Shown piece by piece: positions 9,912-19,278 of a stretch of DNA of 51,350 bases. The stretch comes from an uncultured Granulosicoccaceae bacterium. Its GTDB lineage: Bacteria; Pseudomonadota; Gammaproteobacteria; Granulosicoccales; Granulosicoccaceae. How positions within the stretch are numbered: position 1 is the first letter of the stretch; each line of letters starts with the position of its first letter. The stretch covers positions 1-51,350 of the forward strand of contig CALIMV010000185.1 in assembly GCA_938045275.1 (NCBI GenBank), given 5' to 3'. The position numbers and the translations under genes were made by a program. Under the pieces are notes generated by a model that was given only the letters and a program-made list of their open reading frames with translations, had not been told where the DNA came from and made no database searches.

Positions 9912-10766
9912 ATGAACGTTTCTCAATGGCTCAGGCAAGCAAGTCTTGAATTAGCCGAACACGACTCGGCCAGACTCGATGCCGATGTATTGATGTGCTT
10001 CGTGCTGGAATGCGATCGCTCAGCGCTGTACACATGGCCGGAAAAAAATCTCACGACTGACCAACTTTTTCGATTAAACGAATTGCTTAATAAACGAAAA
10101 CTCGGTTATCCGATTGCCTACCTGATAAAAAAACGTGAGTTCTGGTCACTTGAGTTTGGCGTAAGCGAAGACGTATTGGTGCCAAGGCCCGAAACAGAGC
10201 TTATTGTGGACTTGGCATTGCAAGCATTAAAACAGAACCGCAACAACCCAATTCTGGATGCCGGTACAGGTTCCGGTGTCATTGCAACGGCTGTGTTGCA
10301 CCAGTGGCAATCGACATGCAATGAGCCACATGAATTACAACCGCTCTTGGTGGCATCAGACTACAGCCCTGCGGCCCTTAAGCTTGCCAAGCGCAATGCA
10401 GACAAGCACGTCCCGGGCAGCATCCGCTTTGTTCGTTCTAACTGGCTTGAGGCTTTCGCCGACAACACTTTCGGCATGATCATAAGTAACCCGCCCTATA
10501 TTGCTAAAAACGACCCACACTTAAAAACGCTTCAATACGAACCTACTGACGCTTTGGTCAGTGGTGATGACGGTCTGGACGATATACGCATACTTATTAA
10601 AGATGCCTGTCGCGCCGGGCAATCAGGTTGTTATTTGTTGCTTGAACACGGTGCCAACCAGGCCGGTGCAGTGTGTGATTTGATGCGACAATCAAACTAT
10701 TCAAACGTACAAACTCACCAGGATATTGCCGGTCTTGATAGAGTGAGCTGCGGTTATTGCCCATAA
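9912..10766 (+). CDS. prmC: release factor glutamine methyltransferase
   Basis: PrmC (HemK) methylates the GGQ glutamine of RF1 and RF2 using S-adenosylmethionine. At 284 residues it has the family size. PRPETELIVD precedes the SAM-binding motif DAGTGSGVIA (from residue 116), and the catalytic NPPY is at 193-196. It follows prfA after a 45-base spacer that can form a weak stem (GCCAG/CTGGC). The position directly after its substrate gene supports the call. Confidence 0.96.
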   Translation: MNVSQWLRQASLELAEHDSARLDADVLMCFVLECDRSALYTWPEKNLTTDQLFRLNELLNKRKLGYPIAYLIKKREFWSLEFGVSEDVLVPRPETELIVDLALQALKQNRNNPILDAGTGSGVIATAVLHQWQSTCNEPHELQPLLVASDYSPAALKLAKRNADKHVPGSIRFVRSNWLEAFADNTFGMIISNPPYIAKNDPHLKTLQYEPTDALVSGDDGLDDIRILIKDACRAGQSGCYLLLEHGANQAGAVCDLMRQSNYSNVQTHQDIAGLDRVSCGYCP

Positions 10767-10809
10767 AATTGACTATGGTTATTGGGTATCCAAAAGAAAT
10801 ACATCCCCT

Positions 10810-12315
10810 ATGAGCCATTCACCGTTGACAAACTCATTCGCAGCAATTGATCTCGGATCGAACAGTTTTCACATGGTGATCGCCGAACCTGAAGGCAGCT
10901 CAATTCGCATGATCGACGGGCTACGTGTTCCTGTGAGGCTTGGCGCCGGTTTGGACGAAAATAAAAACCTGAAAAAACAGACTAGATTACGTGCGCTGGA
11001 CGCGCTGGGTCAATTCGCTCAACGACTACGCGGAATACCGCTACGACAGGTGCGTGTGGTTGGTACAAATACACTCAGACGGGCCCGTAATTCCGCTGAC
11101 TTCATGGATGAAGCTCAAAATATACTTGGCAAACGCATTGAAATTATTTCAGGGCGTGAGGAGGCTCGTCTGATCTTCTCAGCCGTATCGCATGCCGCAC
11201 CAGACCCAGACACGCAAAGGTTAGTTATGGACATTGGCGGCGGCAGCACCGAGTTGATCATCGGTAAGGGTTATAAACCAAAGTTACTCGAAAGCGTGAA
11301 CATGGGTTGCGTTAGCCATACAACAAAGTTTTTCAATGAAAAGAAAGTGCGTTCCAGTGATTTTAAAAAAGCATCATTGGAGGCTCAGGTTGAGCTCGCC
11401 CCAATTGCTCGTGCTTATACTGACTTAGGCTGGAGTGAAGTTACCGGCTGCTCGGGCACAATTAAAGCGGTAAGTCGCATTTTAGTGGAGCTGGAGTTAA
11501 GCGACGGTGTTGTAACAAAAGACGGCCTTAAAGCGCTCATTAGCGCAATTGACAAAGCCGGCAGCATCGAAAAACTAAAGCTCCAGTCAATCAGTTCAGA
11601 TCGCAGTGCAGTGATCTGCGGCGGGGTCGCCATTTTACACGCCTTAGTGAAAACCCTGAAAATTCAACAATTACACGCCAGCCCAGTGGCGCTACGCGAG
11701 GGGCTGATCTTCGACATGGTCGGCAAGGCTGAGCATATCGACATACAAAGCCAAACCCTGCACAACTTGATTACTCGTTTCGATATTGACACTCTGCAGT
11801 CACAGCGAGTTGAAAACGCAGTGGTTCACTTTTTCCAACAGGTAAAAACAGCATGGGATCTTGATGAAGATACCGACCTTGCAGAACTGGTTTGGGCTGC
11901 ACGACTGCATGAACTCGGCAAAGCAGTCGCGCATACGCAGTATCACAAACACGGCGCGTACATCATTGGTCATTCAGATCTCATCGGATTTTCAATGGCC
12001 GAACAGAAAACGCTGGCTTTGTTAATTCGAAACCATCGACGAAAAATTGACTTAAGCGCATTTGAAGCACTGCGTGCATCTGAAAAAGTACGCGTTGTAA
12101 AATTGTTAGCCCTGCTGCGATTGGCCGTGCTTGTTCATCGAGGGCGACATACAGTCAACCTTGATCAATTCAAACTAAAAGTCAAAGAAAATCAGCTGGT
12201 CGTGTCTGCAGGCGTTGAATGGCTGGAAGAAAACCCACTAACCAGTAGTGAGCTGCAAGCTGAAGAGGACCGTCTATTGTTGATTAATTTTAAACTGAAG
12301 ACAGTTCGGTCCTAA
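10810..12315 (+). CDS. ppx: exopolyphosphatase (Ppx/GppA family)
   Basis: The enzyme removes terminal phosphates from polyphosphate; the family also includes GppA, which hydrolyses pppGpp. The 501 residues comprise two actin-like domains and an HD-like C-terminal part. AAIDLGSNSFHMVIAE (from residue 11) and DIGGGSTELIIG (from 141) are the phosphate-binding loops; HELGKAVAHTQYHKHG lies in the C-terminal domain. It converges on ppk1 with only 16 bases between stops, linking synthesis and breakdown of polyphosphate. Ppx versus GppA cannot be settled by eye; the ppk1 neighbour favours Ppx. Confidence 0.93.
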   Translation: MSHSPLTNSFAAIDLGSNSFHMVIAEPEGSSIRMIDGLRVPVRLGAGLDENKNLKKQTRLRALDALGQFAQRLRGIPLRQVRVVGTNTLRRARNSADFMDEAQNILGKRIEIISGREEARLIFSAVSHAAPDPDTQRLVMDIGGGSTELIIGKGYKPKLLESVNMGCVSHTTKFFNEKKVRSSDFKKASLEAQVELAPIARAYTDLGWSEVTGCSGTIKAVSRILVELELSDGVVTKDGLKALISAIDKAGSIEKLKLQSISSDRSAVICGGVAILHALVKTLKIQQLHASPVALREGLIFDMVGKAEHIDIQSQTLHNLITRFDIDTLQSQRVENAVVHFFQQVKTAWDLDEDTDLAELVWAARLHELGKAVAHTQYHKHGAYIIGHSDLIGFSMAEQKTLALLIRNHRRKIDLSAFEALRASEKVRVVKLLALLRLAVLVHRGRHTVNLDQFKLKVKENQLVVSAGVEWLEENPLTSSELQAEEDRLLLINFKLKTVRS

Positions 12316-12331
12316 CGATGAACTTAAATTA

Positions 12332-14590
12332 TCAACCATGCGTCAGCCCGGCATCATGCCGTTCGATTAAAGACTGTTGTGCGCTAAACGGCTGTTTACC
12401 GTTTGCCTGACATCGCTTGTATTGGCCGTTGCTTTGTAGCTCCCAACAATACTGATTGTCTTTGAAGTAAATATCCAGACACTCATGTTTGATTCTTTGC
12501 AGTGCTTCACCTTCAACCGGTACAGCTATTTCTACTCGATTATAAAAATTACGGGGCATCCAGTCGGCACTGCTTATATAGAGCTGTTTACTATCACCTG
12601 TGCCAAAACAGAACACTCTGGAATGTTCCAGAAACCGACCAAGAACCGACACCACCCTGATGTTCGTCGACAACCCTTGCACCTGAGACTTCAGCATGCA
12701 GACACCACGAATCAGTAAGTTAATCTCGACTCCAGCACGTGATGCTCGGTACAACGCATCAATAACACTTGCATCAACCAGAGAATTCATTCGCGCTAAT
12801 ATTCGACCGCTGCCACCTGATTCCGCTATGGCTATCTGCTCTTCAATTTTATCGATAATAAATCGATGCAATGAAAATGGCGCCTGCACAACTTCTTTTA
12901 AATTTAGTGTTTGCCCAAGGCCGGTCAATTGAGTAAATATTTTGTGTATATCGTTAGTGATGCGTTTATGGCACGTCAGCATGCTTATGTCAGTGTATAG
13001 CCTTGCTGTGGTTGCATGGTAGTTGCCTGTGCCTACGTGCGCATACTTAACCAGTTTGGTTTTTTCCTGTCGAACCACCAGCAGCATCTTTGCATGCGTT
13101 TTAAATCCAACCACGCCATAAACAACTTGAATGCCAGCTTCCTGCAGCCGCGTTGCGAGATTGATATTCGCCTCTTCATCAAAGCGGGCTCGTAACTCAA
13201 TGACTACCGTGACATCTTTACCCGCACGGGATGCGTCCATTAAATACCGCACAAACGCAGAATTATTGCCGGTTCGATACAGGGTTTGTTTAATTGCCAA
13301 CACATCTGGGTCGACTGCTGCCTGGCGCACAAATTCCAATATAGGGTTATACGATTCGTAAGGGTGATGAAATAACACCGGTGAACGCATTGCTATGTGT
13401 TCGAATATATTCGTATCTGTACTAAACGCCGGTGCCACGCTTGGTGTGAACGCCGGAAATTTTAAATCAGGTCGGTCTATCTGATCAGGTATTGCTAACA
13501 GCCGATTCAGGTTTACAGGACCATTTACACGATAAACGTCTGTATCTGCGAGGCTAAATTGTCTTTGCAGATAACGAACAATTCTGGATGGACAATTGGC
13601 GGCCACCTCCAAACGAACTGCTTGTCCAAAGTTTCTCTGTAGCAACTCACTTTGCAGTGCTCGACGAAGGTTTGCCACCTCCTCTTCAGACACATACAGC
13701 TCGCTATTACGCGTCACTTTGAACTGATAGACACCCGCTGCTTGCATACCGCTAAATAACGAGCTCATTTGCGAATGCACAATGGAACTCAGAAACACAA
13801 ACCCATGAGCCGAACCACAAATTTCTTCTGGTACTGCAATAACACGGGGCAATGATCGAGGTGCGCGCACCAGTGCAAAACCGGATTCTCGGCCAAATGC
13901 ATCTACGCCACGCAAATCGACAATGAAGTTCAAACTCTTGTTTGTCAGCCTGGGGAACGGGTGCGCAGGGTCGAGACCCAATGGACTGAGTACCGGCGCT
14001 ATCTTGTCGTTAAAGTAATCTTTCACCCACCCTAAAACTTTTTCATCCCATTTACCTCGCACTAAAAATTGAATGTCTTCGGCTGCTAAACTCGGTAGCA
14101 ATACGTTGTTAAATAACTCATATTGTTTGGCGACAAATGTGTGAGCTGCTCTGTTAATTGCGTTAAGCTCTTGTTGTGGTGAATACCCATCGATTCCGGC
14201 GGCTTCCACTCCACCCATGATCTTTTGTTTGATACCGGCCACTCTGACTTCAAAAAACTCATCAAGATTACTACTTGAAATGCACAGGTAACGAAGCCGC
14301 TCAAGTAGCGGGATAGACAAGTCATCGGCCAACGCAAGCACACGCTCGTTAAAAGCTAAAAAGCTCAATTCGCGATTGGATAGATCGTGAGAGAATATAC
14401 TGAGCTTTTTCGATGTCTCATGTGAGTTGATAGCCATTTTTTCCTTTCCAGATGCAGCCTGTAAGGATTTATGCTCAGCTTTTTTTTGTACTGATTTTTT
14501 TACCGATTTATCGACTACGGGCTCCTCCGACTTTGCCTTATTTTTAGCCTTGGATCGTTCGATACGCTTTGACGGGTTTTTATTTGGCAT
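12332..14590 (-). CDS. ppk1: polyphosphate kinase 1
   Basis: PPK1 reversibly makes inorganic polyphosphate from the gamma phosphate of ATP. The protein has 752 residues. The N domain starts at SNRELSFLAFNERVLALA (about 71); the catalytic domain has the autophosphorylated histidine in GFKTHAK (H499, K501) and a second histidine in FLEHSRVF (H656). HVGTGNYHATTARLYTD is also diagnostic. The first ~65 residues are a lysine-rich, low-complexity extension not usual in PPK1, with five Met codons available; translation could start later, at the internal ATG near residue 52. It is transcribed in the same direction as upstream acpH and toward ppx. Confidence 0.96.
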   Translation of the reverse strand: MPNKNPSKRIERSKAKNKAKSEEPVVDKSVKKSVQKKAEHKSLQAASGKEKMAINSHETSKKLSIFSHDLSNRELSFLAFNERVLALADDLSIPLLERLRYLCISSSNLDEFFEVRVAGIKQKIMGGVEAAGIDGYSPQQELNAINRAAHTFVAKQYELFNNVLLPSLAAEDIQFLVRGKWDEKVLGWVKDYFNDKIAPVLSPLGLDPAHPFPRLTNKSLNFIVDLRGVDAFGRESGFALVRAPRSLPRVIAVPEEICGSAHGFVFLSSIVHSQMSSLFSGMQAAGVYQFKVTRNSELYVSEEEVANLRRALQSELLQRNFGQAVRLEVAANCPSRIVRYLQRQFSLADTDVYRVNGPVNLNRLLAIPDQIDRPDLKFPAFTPSVAPAFSTDTNIFEHIAMRSPVLFHHPYESYNPILEFVRQAAVDPDVLAIKQTLYRTGNNSAFVRYLMDASRAGKDVTVVIELRARFDEEANINLATRLQEAGIQVVYGVVGFKTHAKMLLVVRQEKTKLVKYAHVGTGNYHATTARLYTDISMLTCHKRITNDIHKIFTQLTGLGQTLNLKEVVQAPFSLHRFIIDKIEEQIAIAESGGSGRILARMNSLVDASVIDALYRASRAGVEINLLIRGVCMLKSQVQGLSTNIRVVSVLGRFLEHSRVFCFGTGDSKQLYISSADWMPRNFYNRVEIAVPVEGEALQRIKHECLDIYFKDNQYCWELQSNGQYKRCQANGKQPFSAQQSLIERHDAGLTHG

Positions 14591-14712
14591 TTATCTCTCC
14601 CAATTTTTCAACGCGTTTGCGGCAGTTACACGACAGTTCAACATGCGCGTGTTACACATGTTGCCTCACGAGAACGATTCTTCGATGTGGATATAGTATG
14701 CAATTGCTGTCC

Positions 14713-15291
14713 CTACTCTGCACTGTTTCGTTCGATTTTTATCAGATCTGGAAAAAATTCATTGAACGCCTCCAACAGCATGGCCTCGTGCTGGCGTGCA
14801 ATACCGGCACCGAGGGCCATAGGTGCAAATCTGGGCGTACGTTTGGACAGCCGCTCAAGGGTGATCTCCACACCGGAGAAATGCAGATTACCCAGCAAAA
14901 CATTCTCTCGCTGTAGAAAGTTGGAAAAGCGCTGCAAATCGGCTGGCAGCTGATCGTGCATTGTATTTAGCGCGTCATGAACCGATGCCACATGTTGCTC
15001 TAGCGGCACAGCACTGTAGCTATCCCAATTTGTAGCTAAAAAATGGTCGAATACGACATCTGTAATAATGCCAGCGAATCGTCGGACCGGTGGTTCAAAC
15101 ACTGAGTGTGTTGCCTTTACCGTTGGATGTCGGTCTGTATAGGCGTCAATTCTACGGTGACGACGTATGCCCTGCTGTATACCTTCTGGATAGTGCGATA
15201 AATCGGAACCACGAATAAAGTCACCACAGAACTGACCAGCTATGCGTTCTGCGTTACCCTGTGCAAATAGCGTGTGCGCAAGAAAATTCAC
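14713..15291 (-). CDS. acpH: acyl-carrier-protein phosphodiesterase
   Basis: AcpH removes the 4'-phosphopantetheine arm from holo-ACP, returning apo-ACP. The 192-residue product begins MNFLAHTLFA and carries the family blocks GQFCGDFIRG, IRRHRRIDAYTDRHP and DVVFDHFLA, the latter two with the conserved His/Asp residues of this HD-like fold (DUF479). It is divergent from moeB, with 55 bases between starts, and lies 122 bases upstream of ppk1 on the same strand. Confidence 0.9.
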   Translation of the reverse strand: MNFLAHTLFAQGNAERIAGQFCGDFIRGSDLSHYPEGIQQGIRRHRRIDAYTDRHPTVKATHSVFEPPVRRFAGIITDVVFDHFLATNWDSYSAVPLEQHVASVHDALNTMHDQLPADLQRFSNFLQRENVLLGNLHFSGVEITLERLSKRTPRFAPMALGAGIARQHEAMLLEAFNEFFPDLIKIERNSAE

Positions 15292-15346
15292 TTATTGTTC
15301 ATACCAAAGCTTGTTTGCCTGCCACTATACCCGCTATGCTGCACCC

Positions 15347-16087
15347 ATGAACAACGAAGAAATTGATCGATACAGTCGCCACATCACACTGCCGGCTGTG
15401 GGGCGCGACGGCCAACAACGACTTCTTGATAGCCACGTTCTCATCGTTGGGCTTGGTGGGCTAGGCTCTCCTGCCGCAATGTATCTGGCTGCGGCCGGCG
15501 TTGGCAAACTCAGCTTCGCCGATTTTGATACGGTTGAATTATCCAACCTGCAAAGACAAATAGCCCATACCACGAGTCGGGTCAGAGAGTTGAAAACCCA
15601 CTCTGCACGCACCGCAGCTCTCGAGATCAATCCTGATATAGAAATCGACGTCATCGACTACGCGCTGGAGCGCGACGAACTCGACGAGCTGATACCCACC
15701 TGTTCAGCCGTGCTCGACTGCAGCGATAACTTCCCCACACGTTTCGCTGTGAATGCCAGTTGCGTAGCACACAAAGTCCCTCTAATCACAGGTGCTGCTA
15801 TCCGCTTTGATGGTCAGGTAACAGTAGTCCGTTCAGACCAACCTGATTCGCCTTGTTATCGATGTTTGTATTCCGAGGGAAGCGATACGGCCGAGACTTG
15901 CGAACAGACTGGCATATTGGGCCCGGTGGTTGGGCTCATTGGCTGTATCCAAGCACTTGAAACAATAAAGGTGTTGTGCGATATCGGTGACGATCTTACA
16001 GGTCGGCTATTACTGTTTGATGGGCTCGGACTGGAATTCAACGAAATACGTTTGAAAAAAAGCCCGGACTGCCCGGTGTGTTCGTAA
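15347..16087 (+). CDS. moeB: molybdopterin-synthase adenylyltransferase (MoeB/ThiF family)
   Basis: MoeB adenylates the C-terminus of MoaD for sulfur transfer during molybdopterin synthesis. From the ATG at 15347 the product has 246 residues; the frame is open 35 codons further up, but that part lacks family likeness and overlaps acpH. IVGLGGLGS at about 33-41 is the nucleotide-binding loop and LSNLQRQI is the conserved arginine segment. CYRC (C170, C173) and CPVC (C242, C245) are the zinc pairs. C185 in TCEQTGILGP matches the conserved active-site region. Closely related ThiF and HesA enzymes are alternatives; in Pseudomonas-type genomes a moeB gene lies just after prmC, which favours MoeB. 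Confidence 0.87.
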   Translation: MNNEEIDRYSRHITLPAVGRDGQQRLLDSHVLIVGLGGLGSPAAMYLAAAGVGKLSFADFDTVELSNLQRQIAHTTSRVRELKTHSARTAALEINPDIEIDVIDYALERDELDELIPTCSAVLDCSDNFPTRFAVNASCVAHKVPLITGAAIRFDGQVTVVRSDQPDSPCYRCLYSEGSDTAETCEQTGILGPVVGLIGCIQALETIKVLCDIGDDLTGRLLLFDGLGLEFNEIRLKKSPDCPVCS

Positions 16088-16135
16088 ATAACGCTTCAAT
16101 AAACAGAAACAACTATAACTAGAAACAACCTACGC

Positions 16136-16981
16136 CTACCCCTTTATCGCGCCGCGTAGCATTGATTTACCAATGTAGGGGTAAGCAAAAAATCCAATCA
16201 GCAATGGTGGAAGGATGCCCAAAATCATCGCTGCAGCCGTTGCCCCCCATTTCACACCATAGGATGTAACAAAAAAGGTGGCACCAACCGTTACCGGTAC
16301 TGCGTTTTTCGTTGACAAAATCAGCCCAAACAAAAATTCGTTCCAGGAATAGATAAAAGACAGCACAGCAACGGTAAACAAGATTGGCCGTGAAGCTGGC
16401 CAAATCACGTGGCGTAATATTTGCCATACATTGGCACCATCAAGGCTTGCAGCTTCGTCCAGATCTCGAGGAATGTCTTGAATAAACCCGACGAGCATCA
16501 ACAATGCCAGTGGGATGTTGATCACACAGGCGATCAGCGCCAAACCAATGCGCGTATCCAACAAACCAAGCGATTGATACATAAAATAAAACGGAATGGC
16601 AAATATTATCAGAGGTAATGCACGCAAGTTCGACACAATGGGTAAAAGCCAGGTCGACCCGGTTCGATGGCGTGCTATTGCATACGCCGCCGGGAACGTC
16701 AGGGCGATGGCCAATAACGTTCCAACTGTGGCAATAACAACTGAATTCCAAATATACGAAGGGTAATGCGTGTTGCCGGTAATAAGTACTTCGCGATAAT
16801 GGTCAAGTGTTGGGGAAAAAATCCATTTTGGTGGAAAAGCGTTTATGTCTGCGGTCGATTTGAACGAAGTTAGAAATGTGGTTATCACTGGCAGGTTTAG
16901 AATCGTCACTGCGAGAATCAATACAACCCAACGCATCGCGTTGCCAACTCGTCTGAGCATGGACTTTGGCTGCACGATCAC
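16136..16981 (-). CDS. ABC sugar transporter permease, MalG type
   Basis: This is an inner-membrane permease of the binding-protein-dependent importer class (CUT1-like). The 281 residues contain about six membrane segments. The cytoplasmic EAA loop reads EAASLDGANVWQILRHVIWP, with the glycine that docks on the ATPase. The C-terminus ends in YPYIGKSMLRGAIKG, typical of MalG-type partners. It starts with GTG one base after the MalF-type gene; an ATG seven codons in is possible. The substrate is not deducible, though the family is mostly sugars and polyols. Confidence 0.9.
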   Translation of the reverse strand: MIVQPKSMLRRVGNAMRWVVLILAVTILNLPVITTFLTSFKSTADINAFPPKWIFSPTLDHYREVLITGNTHYPSYIWNSVVIATVGTLLAIALTFPAAYAIARHRTGSTWLLPIVSNLRALPLIIFAIPFYFMYQSLGLLDTRIGLALIACVINIPLALLMLVGFIQDIPRDLDEAASLDGANVWQILRHVIWPASRPILFTVAVLSFIYSWNEFLFGLILSTKNAVPVTVGATFFVTSYGVKWGATAAAMILGILPPLLIGFFAYPYIGKSMLRGAIKG

Positions 16982-16982
16982 G

Positions 16983-17849
16983 TCATTCGCTCCTGAAGAT
17001 CAGTTTGGCTGCCATCACGAAAAGAATCAGCGACATAAACAGTAATATAAGCGAGACTGCCACAGCCTCACCAATCGCGTTCTGATTGAAAAACAATTTG
17101 TAAATGTAGATCGATATTGAGGTGGTCTTGCTACCCGGACCACCGCCGGTGAGAACGAATATATGATCAAACACTCGGAAACTGTCAATGAACCGGATAA
17201 AGGCCACAATGACTATGGCGGGCAACATTGCTGGCAGAAAGATAAACCGTATCAGCTGCAGAGGCTTTGCCCCGTCCATATTTGCAGCTTCTTCAATGTC
17301 AGGAGAAACCGCCTGGCGGGCAGCCAATAAAATAAGCAACGCAAACGGCGTCCACTGTAAAACCTCAATAACAATTACAGTAGTATAAATATTTTCCGGC
17401 CCCAGAAAATTGACGTAAACGCCGAACATCTCAAAGTACAACGGGACGACGCCAGCAAACTCATTCAACATTAGACGATACATTACGCCCATCAACGCTG
17501 GCGACACCATCATCGGCAGCATCAGGAATGCTGTGAGCCAGGGACGTCGAGACAGTATCGGATGCAGCGTAAATACCAGAAGCAAAGCCAGCACAACTTC
17601 CAGAGCGGCGCAAATAAGCCCGAACTGCAATGAGAAGCCCATGGCTTTCCACATTTTAGGTGAAAATAGCTGGTTTTCGAAGTTAACCAGGCCAACGAAT
17701 TCTGAAGTGTGGATGTCGCTAAAGCTTATATTGCTGAGTGAGTACCAGATATTGGCAACAGCAGGGTAACCCAGCATGAAGGCCATAAACACGCACAAGC
17801 CCGACAACAACAACATGCCTTCTTTATGTTTGCTTGCATGGTAGCTCAT
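16983..17849 (-). CDS. ABC sugar transporter permease, MalF type
   Basis: The 288-residue integral membrane partner of the MalG-type permease. Six hydrophobic segments are visible, starting with LLLSGLCVFMAFMLGYPAVA. The EAA loop is EEAANMDGAKPLQLIRFIFL; FDHIFVLTGGGPGSKTTSIS is a signature of MalF-type subunits. Its gene follows the binding-protein gene after a 64-base spacer that holds a 12-bp stem-loop, and the next permease gene begins one base after its stop. The docking glycine is intact, so it still expects an ATPase even though the local ATPase gene is broken. Confidence 0.9.
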   Translation of the reverse strand: MSYHASKHKEGMLLLSGLCVFMAFMLGYPAVANIWYSLSNISFSDIHTSEFVGLVNFENQLFSPKMWKAMGFSLQFGLICAALEVVLALLLVFTLHPILSRRPWLTAFLMLPMMVSPALMGVMYRLMLNEFAGVVPLYFEMFGVYVNFLGPENIYTTVIVIEVLQWTPFALLILLAARQAVSPDIEEAANMDGAKPLQLIRFIFLPAMLPAIVIVAFIRFIDSFRVFDHIFVLTGGGPGSKTTSISIYIYKLFFNQNAIGEAVAVSLILLFMSLILFVMAAKLIFRSE

Positions 17850-17870
17850 AGCCGGGCCAGTAATTGGTGC

Positions 17871-17903
17871 GCGCGCAAGCGGTGCAGTGGTCCGCTTGCG
17901 CGC
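17871..17903. promoter_or_regulatory. 12-bp stem-loop between binding-protein and permease genes
   Basis: GCGCGCAAGCGG at 17871-17882 is exactly complementary to 17892-17903 around a 9-base loop. It falls ten bases after the binding-protein stop. A stem in this place usually protects the upstream mRNA and lets the binding protein be made in excess over the permeases, as REP sequences do between malE and malF in E. coli. No T-run follows. The function is inferred from position; the inverted repeat itself is seen directly. Confidence 0.7.
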
Positions 17904-17913
17904 TTATCGCAAG

Positions 17914-19239
17914 TTAGCCTGCGAAGGCTTTACGCATCTCTTCTTCGACGTTGGAAATCGCTTCGTCCTCGCTCAGTTCTCCAGCCCAGTAGCCGGTAAA
18001 ATTCTCTGCAATGATTTCATACAGGCGTAGCGCGTGTTCACTTGTTCCACCATTCATGACAAACCCGTAGCTACCAGCATGTTCACCCATCATAGGCAGA
18101 TCGGGTCGCTTATCAGCCACTTTGCTCATGATTGCATCAACCACAGGCGGTGAGCCACCGAGTTGCGCGTACATGGTATTAGCTTCAACACTGGTGCCCA
18201 ACCAACGCAAAAATTTTCGTGCATCATCCTTATTTTCTGATGCAGCACTTAACCCAAGGCCCAAACTGTGGAAGTGCGTTTTGATGCCTTCAGGCCCGGC
18301 AGGTTGGTGCGTTAGTGCAAATTTGCCGGCCACTTCCGGGTTTTGTTCCGGATCATTTAACTCCGGTACCGCTGCGTTCCACTGAATCATGAAAGCCACT
18401 TGTCCTGATCCAAACGCCGAGTTTGCTTCTCCGTACTCATAACTGCTTGAGTCTCCGGGCGTTGCCTTGTTGTCGACAATGGTTTTATAGATTGCCAGGC
18501 CGCGACGAAATGCGTCTGAGTCGATAGTAATGTTGCCGTCACCATCCTGCCAGTCGCCTCCATGACTGGCTACGGTTGCTTGCCAGAGCATCATATTGAA
18601 CAACAGGTTCTTTAACTGAAGAACGGTGCCATACCGTGTTGGACTATCGGCGTTAATTGACCTGGTGAAAAAGAACGCTGTGGCGATATAGTCGTCCCAG
18701 TTCCACTCTTCAGGTGCCTTTGGCGAGAGCCGTTGTCCAAGGTGTTTTTCAGAAATCTCCTGGTATCGCTCAATCCAGGCTGGGTCCGACAGCAGCTGCC
18801 CGATATAGTCCTCACGATAATACAGAAAATGCAAACTCAGATCGTTAGGAATACCGTATACGCTGCCCTCAAATTTCTGCGTTTCAATGGCATTTGGAGG
18901 AAAAACCTTGTAAGTTTCATCGTCGATAAGATCGTCAATGGGTAACATAAACGGTGCATAGCGGCCGATGTCGTAGGTTGCAGTTAACATCAGATCAAAC
19001 TCGGTTGAACCGGCTGCAGCATCGGTCAGCATTTTTTCTTTGAAACCTTGCCGTGAAAAATAGATAACGTCAGCTTTACTGCCGTCTTCTTTACCCTGTG
19101 TATCGTTGTACAAGGTAACGACCTCTCGCAGGGCCTTTTCTGGGTCTCCACCAGGCCAGGCTAGAATGGTGATGTCTGCAATCGCAGCCGATGCGGTAGT
19201 CAGCGCCGCGATTGTACTGGCCAATAAAAGATTTTTCAT
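17914..19239 (-). CDS. extracellular solute-binding protein, family 1 (sugar-type)
   Basis: The periplasmic substrate receptor of the importer. The 441 residues begin with a signal peptide (MKNLLLASTIAALTTASAAIA) and continue DITILAWPGGDPEKAL, the usual first strand of family 1 binding proteins. Other typical segments are EKMLTDAAAGSTEFDLML, SVYGIPNDLSLHFLYYRED and FGSGQVAFMIQWNAA. The hydrophobic-aromatic content fits a sugar or polyol ligand, but the ligand cannot be named. A purine-rich stretch GAGAGAGGGAAC gives a good ribosome binding site. It heads the surviving operon, with the broken ATPase fragment just upstream. Confidence 0.92.
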   Translation of the reverse strand: MKNLLLASTIAALTTASAAIADITILAWPGGDPEKALREVVTLYNDTQGKEDGSKADVIYFSRQGFKEKMLTDAAAGSTEFDLMLTATYDIGRYAPFMLPIDDLIDDETYKVFPPNAIETQKFEGSVYGIPNDLSLHFLYYREDYIGQLLSDPAWIERYQEISEKHLGQRLSPKAPEEWNWDDYIATAFFFTRSINADSPTRYGTVLQLKNLLFNMMLWQATVASHGGDWQDGDGNITIDSDAFRRGLAIYKTIVDNKATPGDSSSYEYGEANSAFGSGQVAFMIQWNAAVPELNDPEQNPEVAGKFALTHQPAGPEGIKTHFHSLGLGLSAASENKDDARKFLRWLGTSVEANTMYAQLGGSPPVVDAIMSKVADKRPDLPMMGEHAGSYGFVMNGGTSEHALRLYEIIAENFTGYWAGELSEDEAISNVEEEMRKAFAG

Positions 19240-19255
19240 TTTTAGTTCCCTCTCT

Positions 19256-19265
19256 CCTGTACAGG
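19256..19265. promoter_or_regulatory. 10-bp palindrome CCTGTACAGG before the binding-protein gene
   Basis: A perfect palindrome centred 21 bases upstream of the ATG, partly beside the ribosome binding site. Its place could suit a repressor operator for the importer, but no regulator gene is nearby and a 10-bp palindrome may be chance. Confidence 0.2.
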
Positions 19266-19278
19266 TTTTTGATTAAAG

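Noticed and set aside
14591-14712. Possible small gene between acpH and ppk1
   Set aside because: Only short overlapping frames without ribosome binding sites; more likely leader sequence of ppk1.
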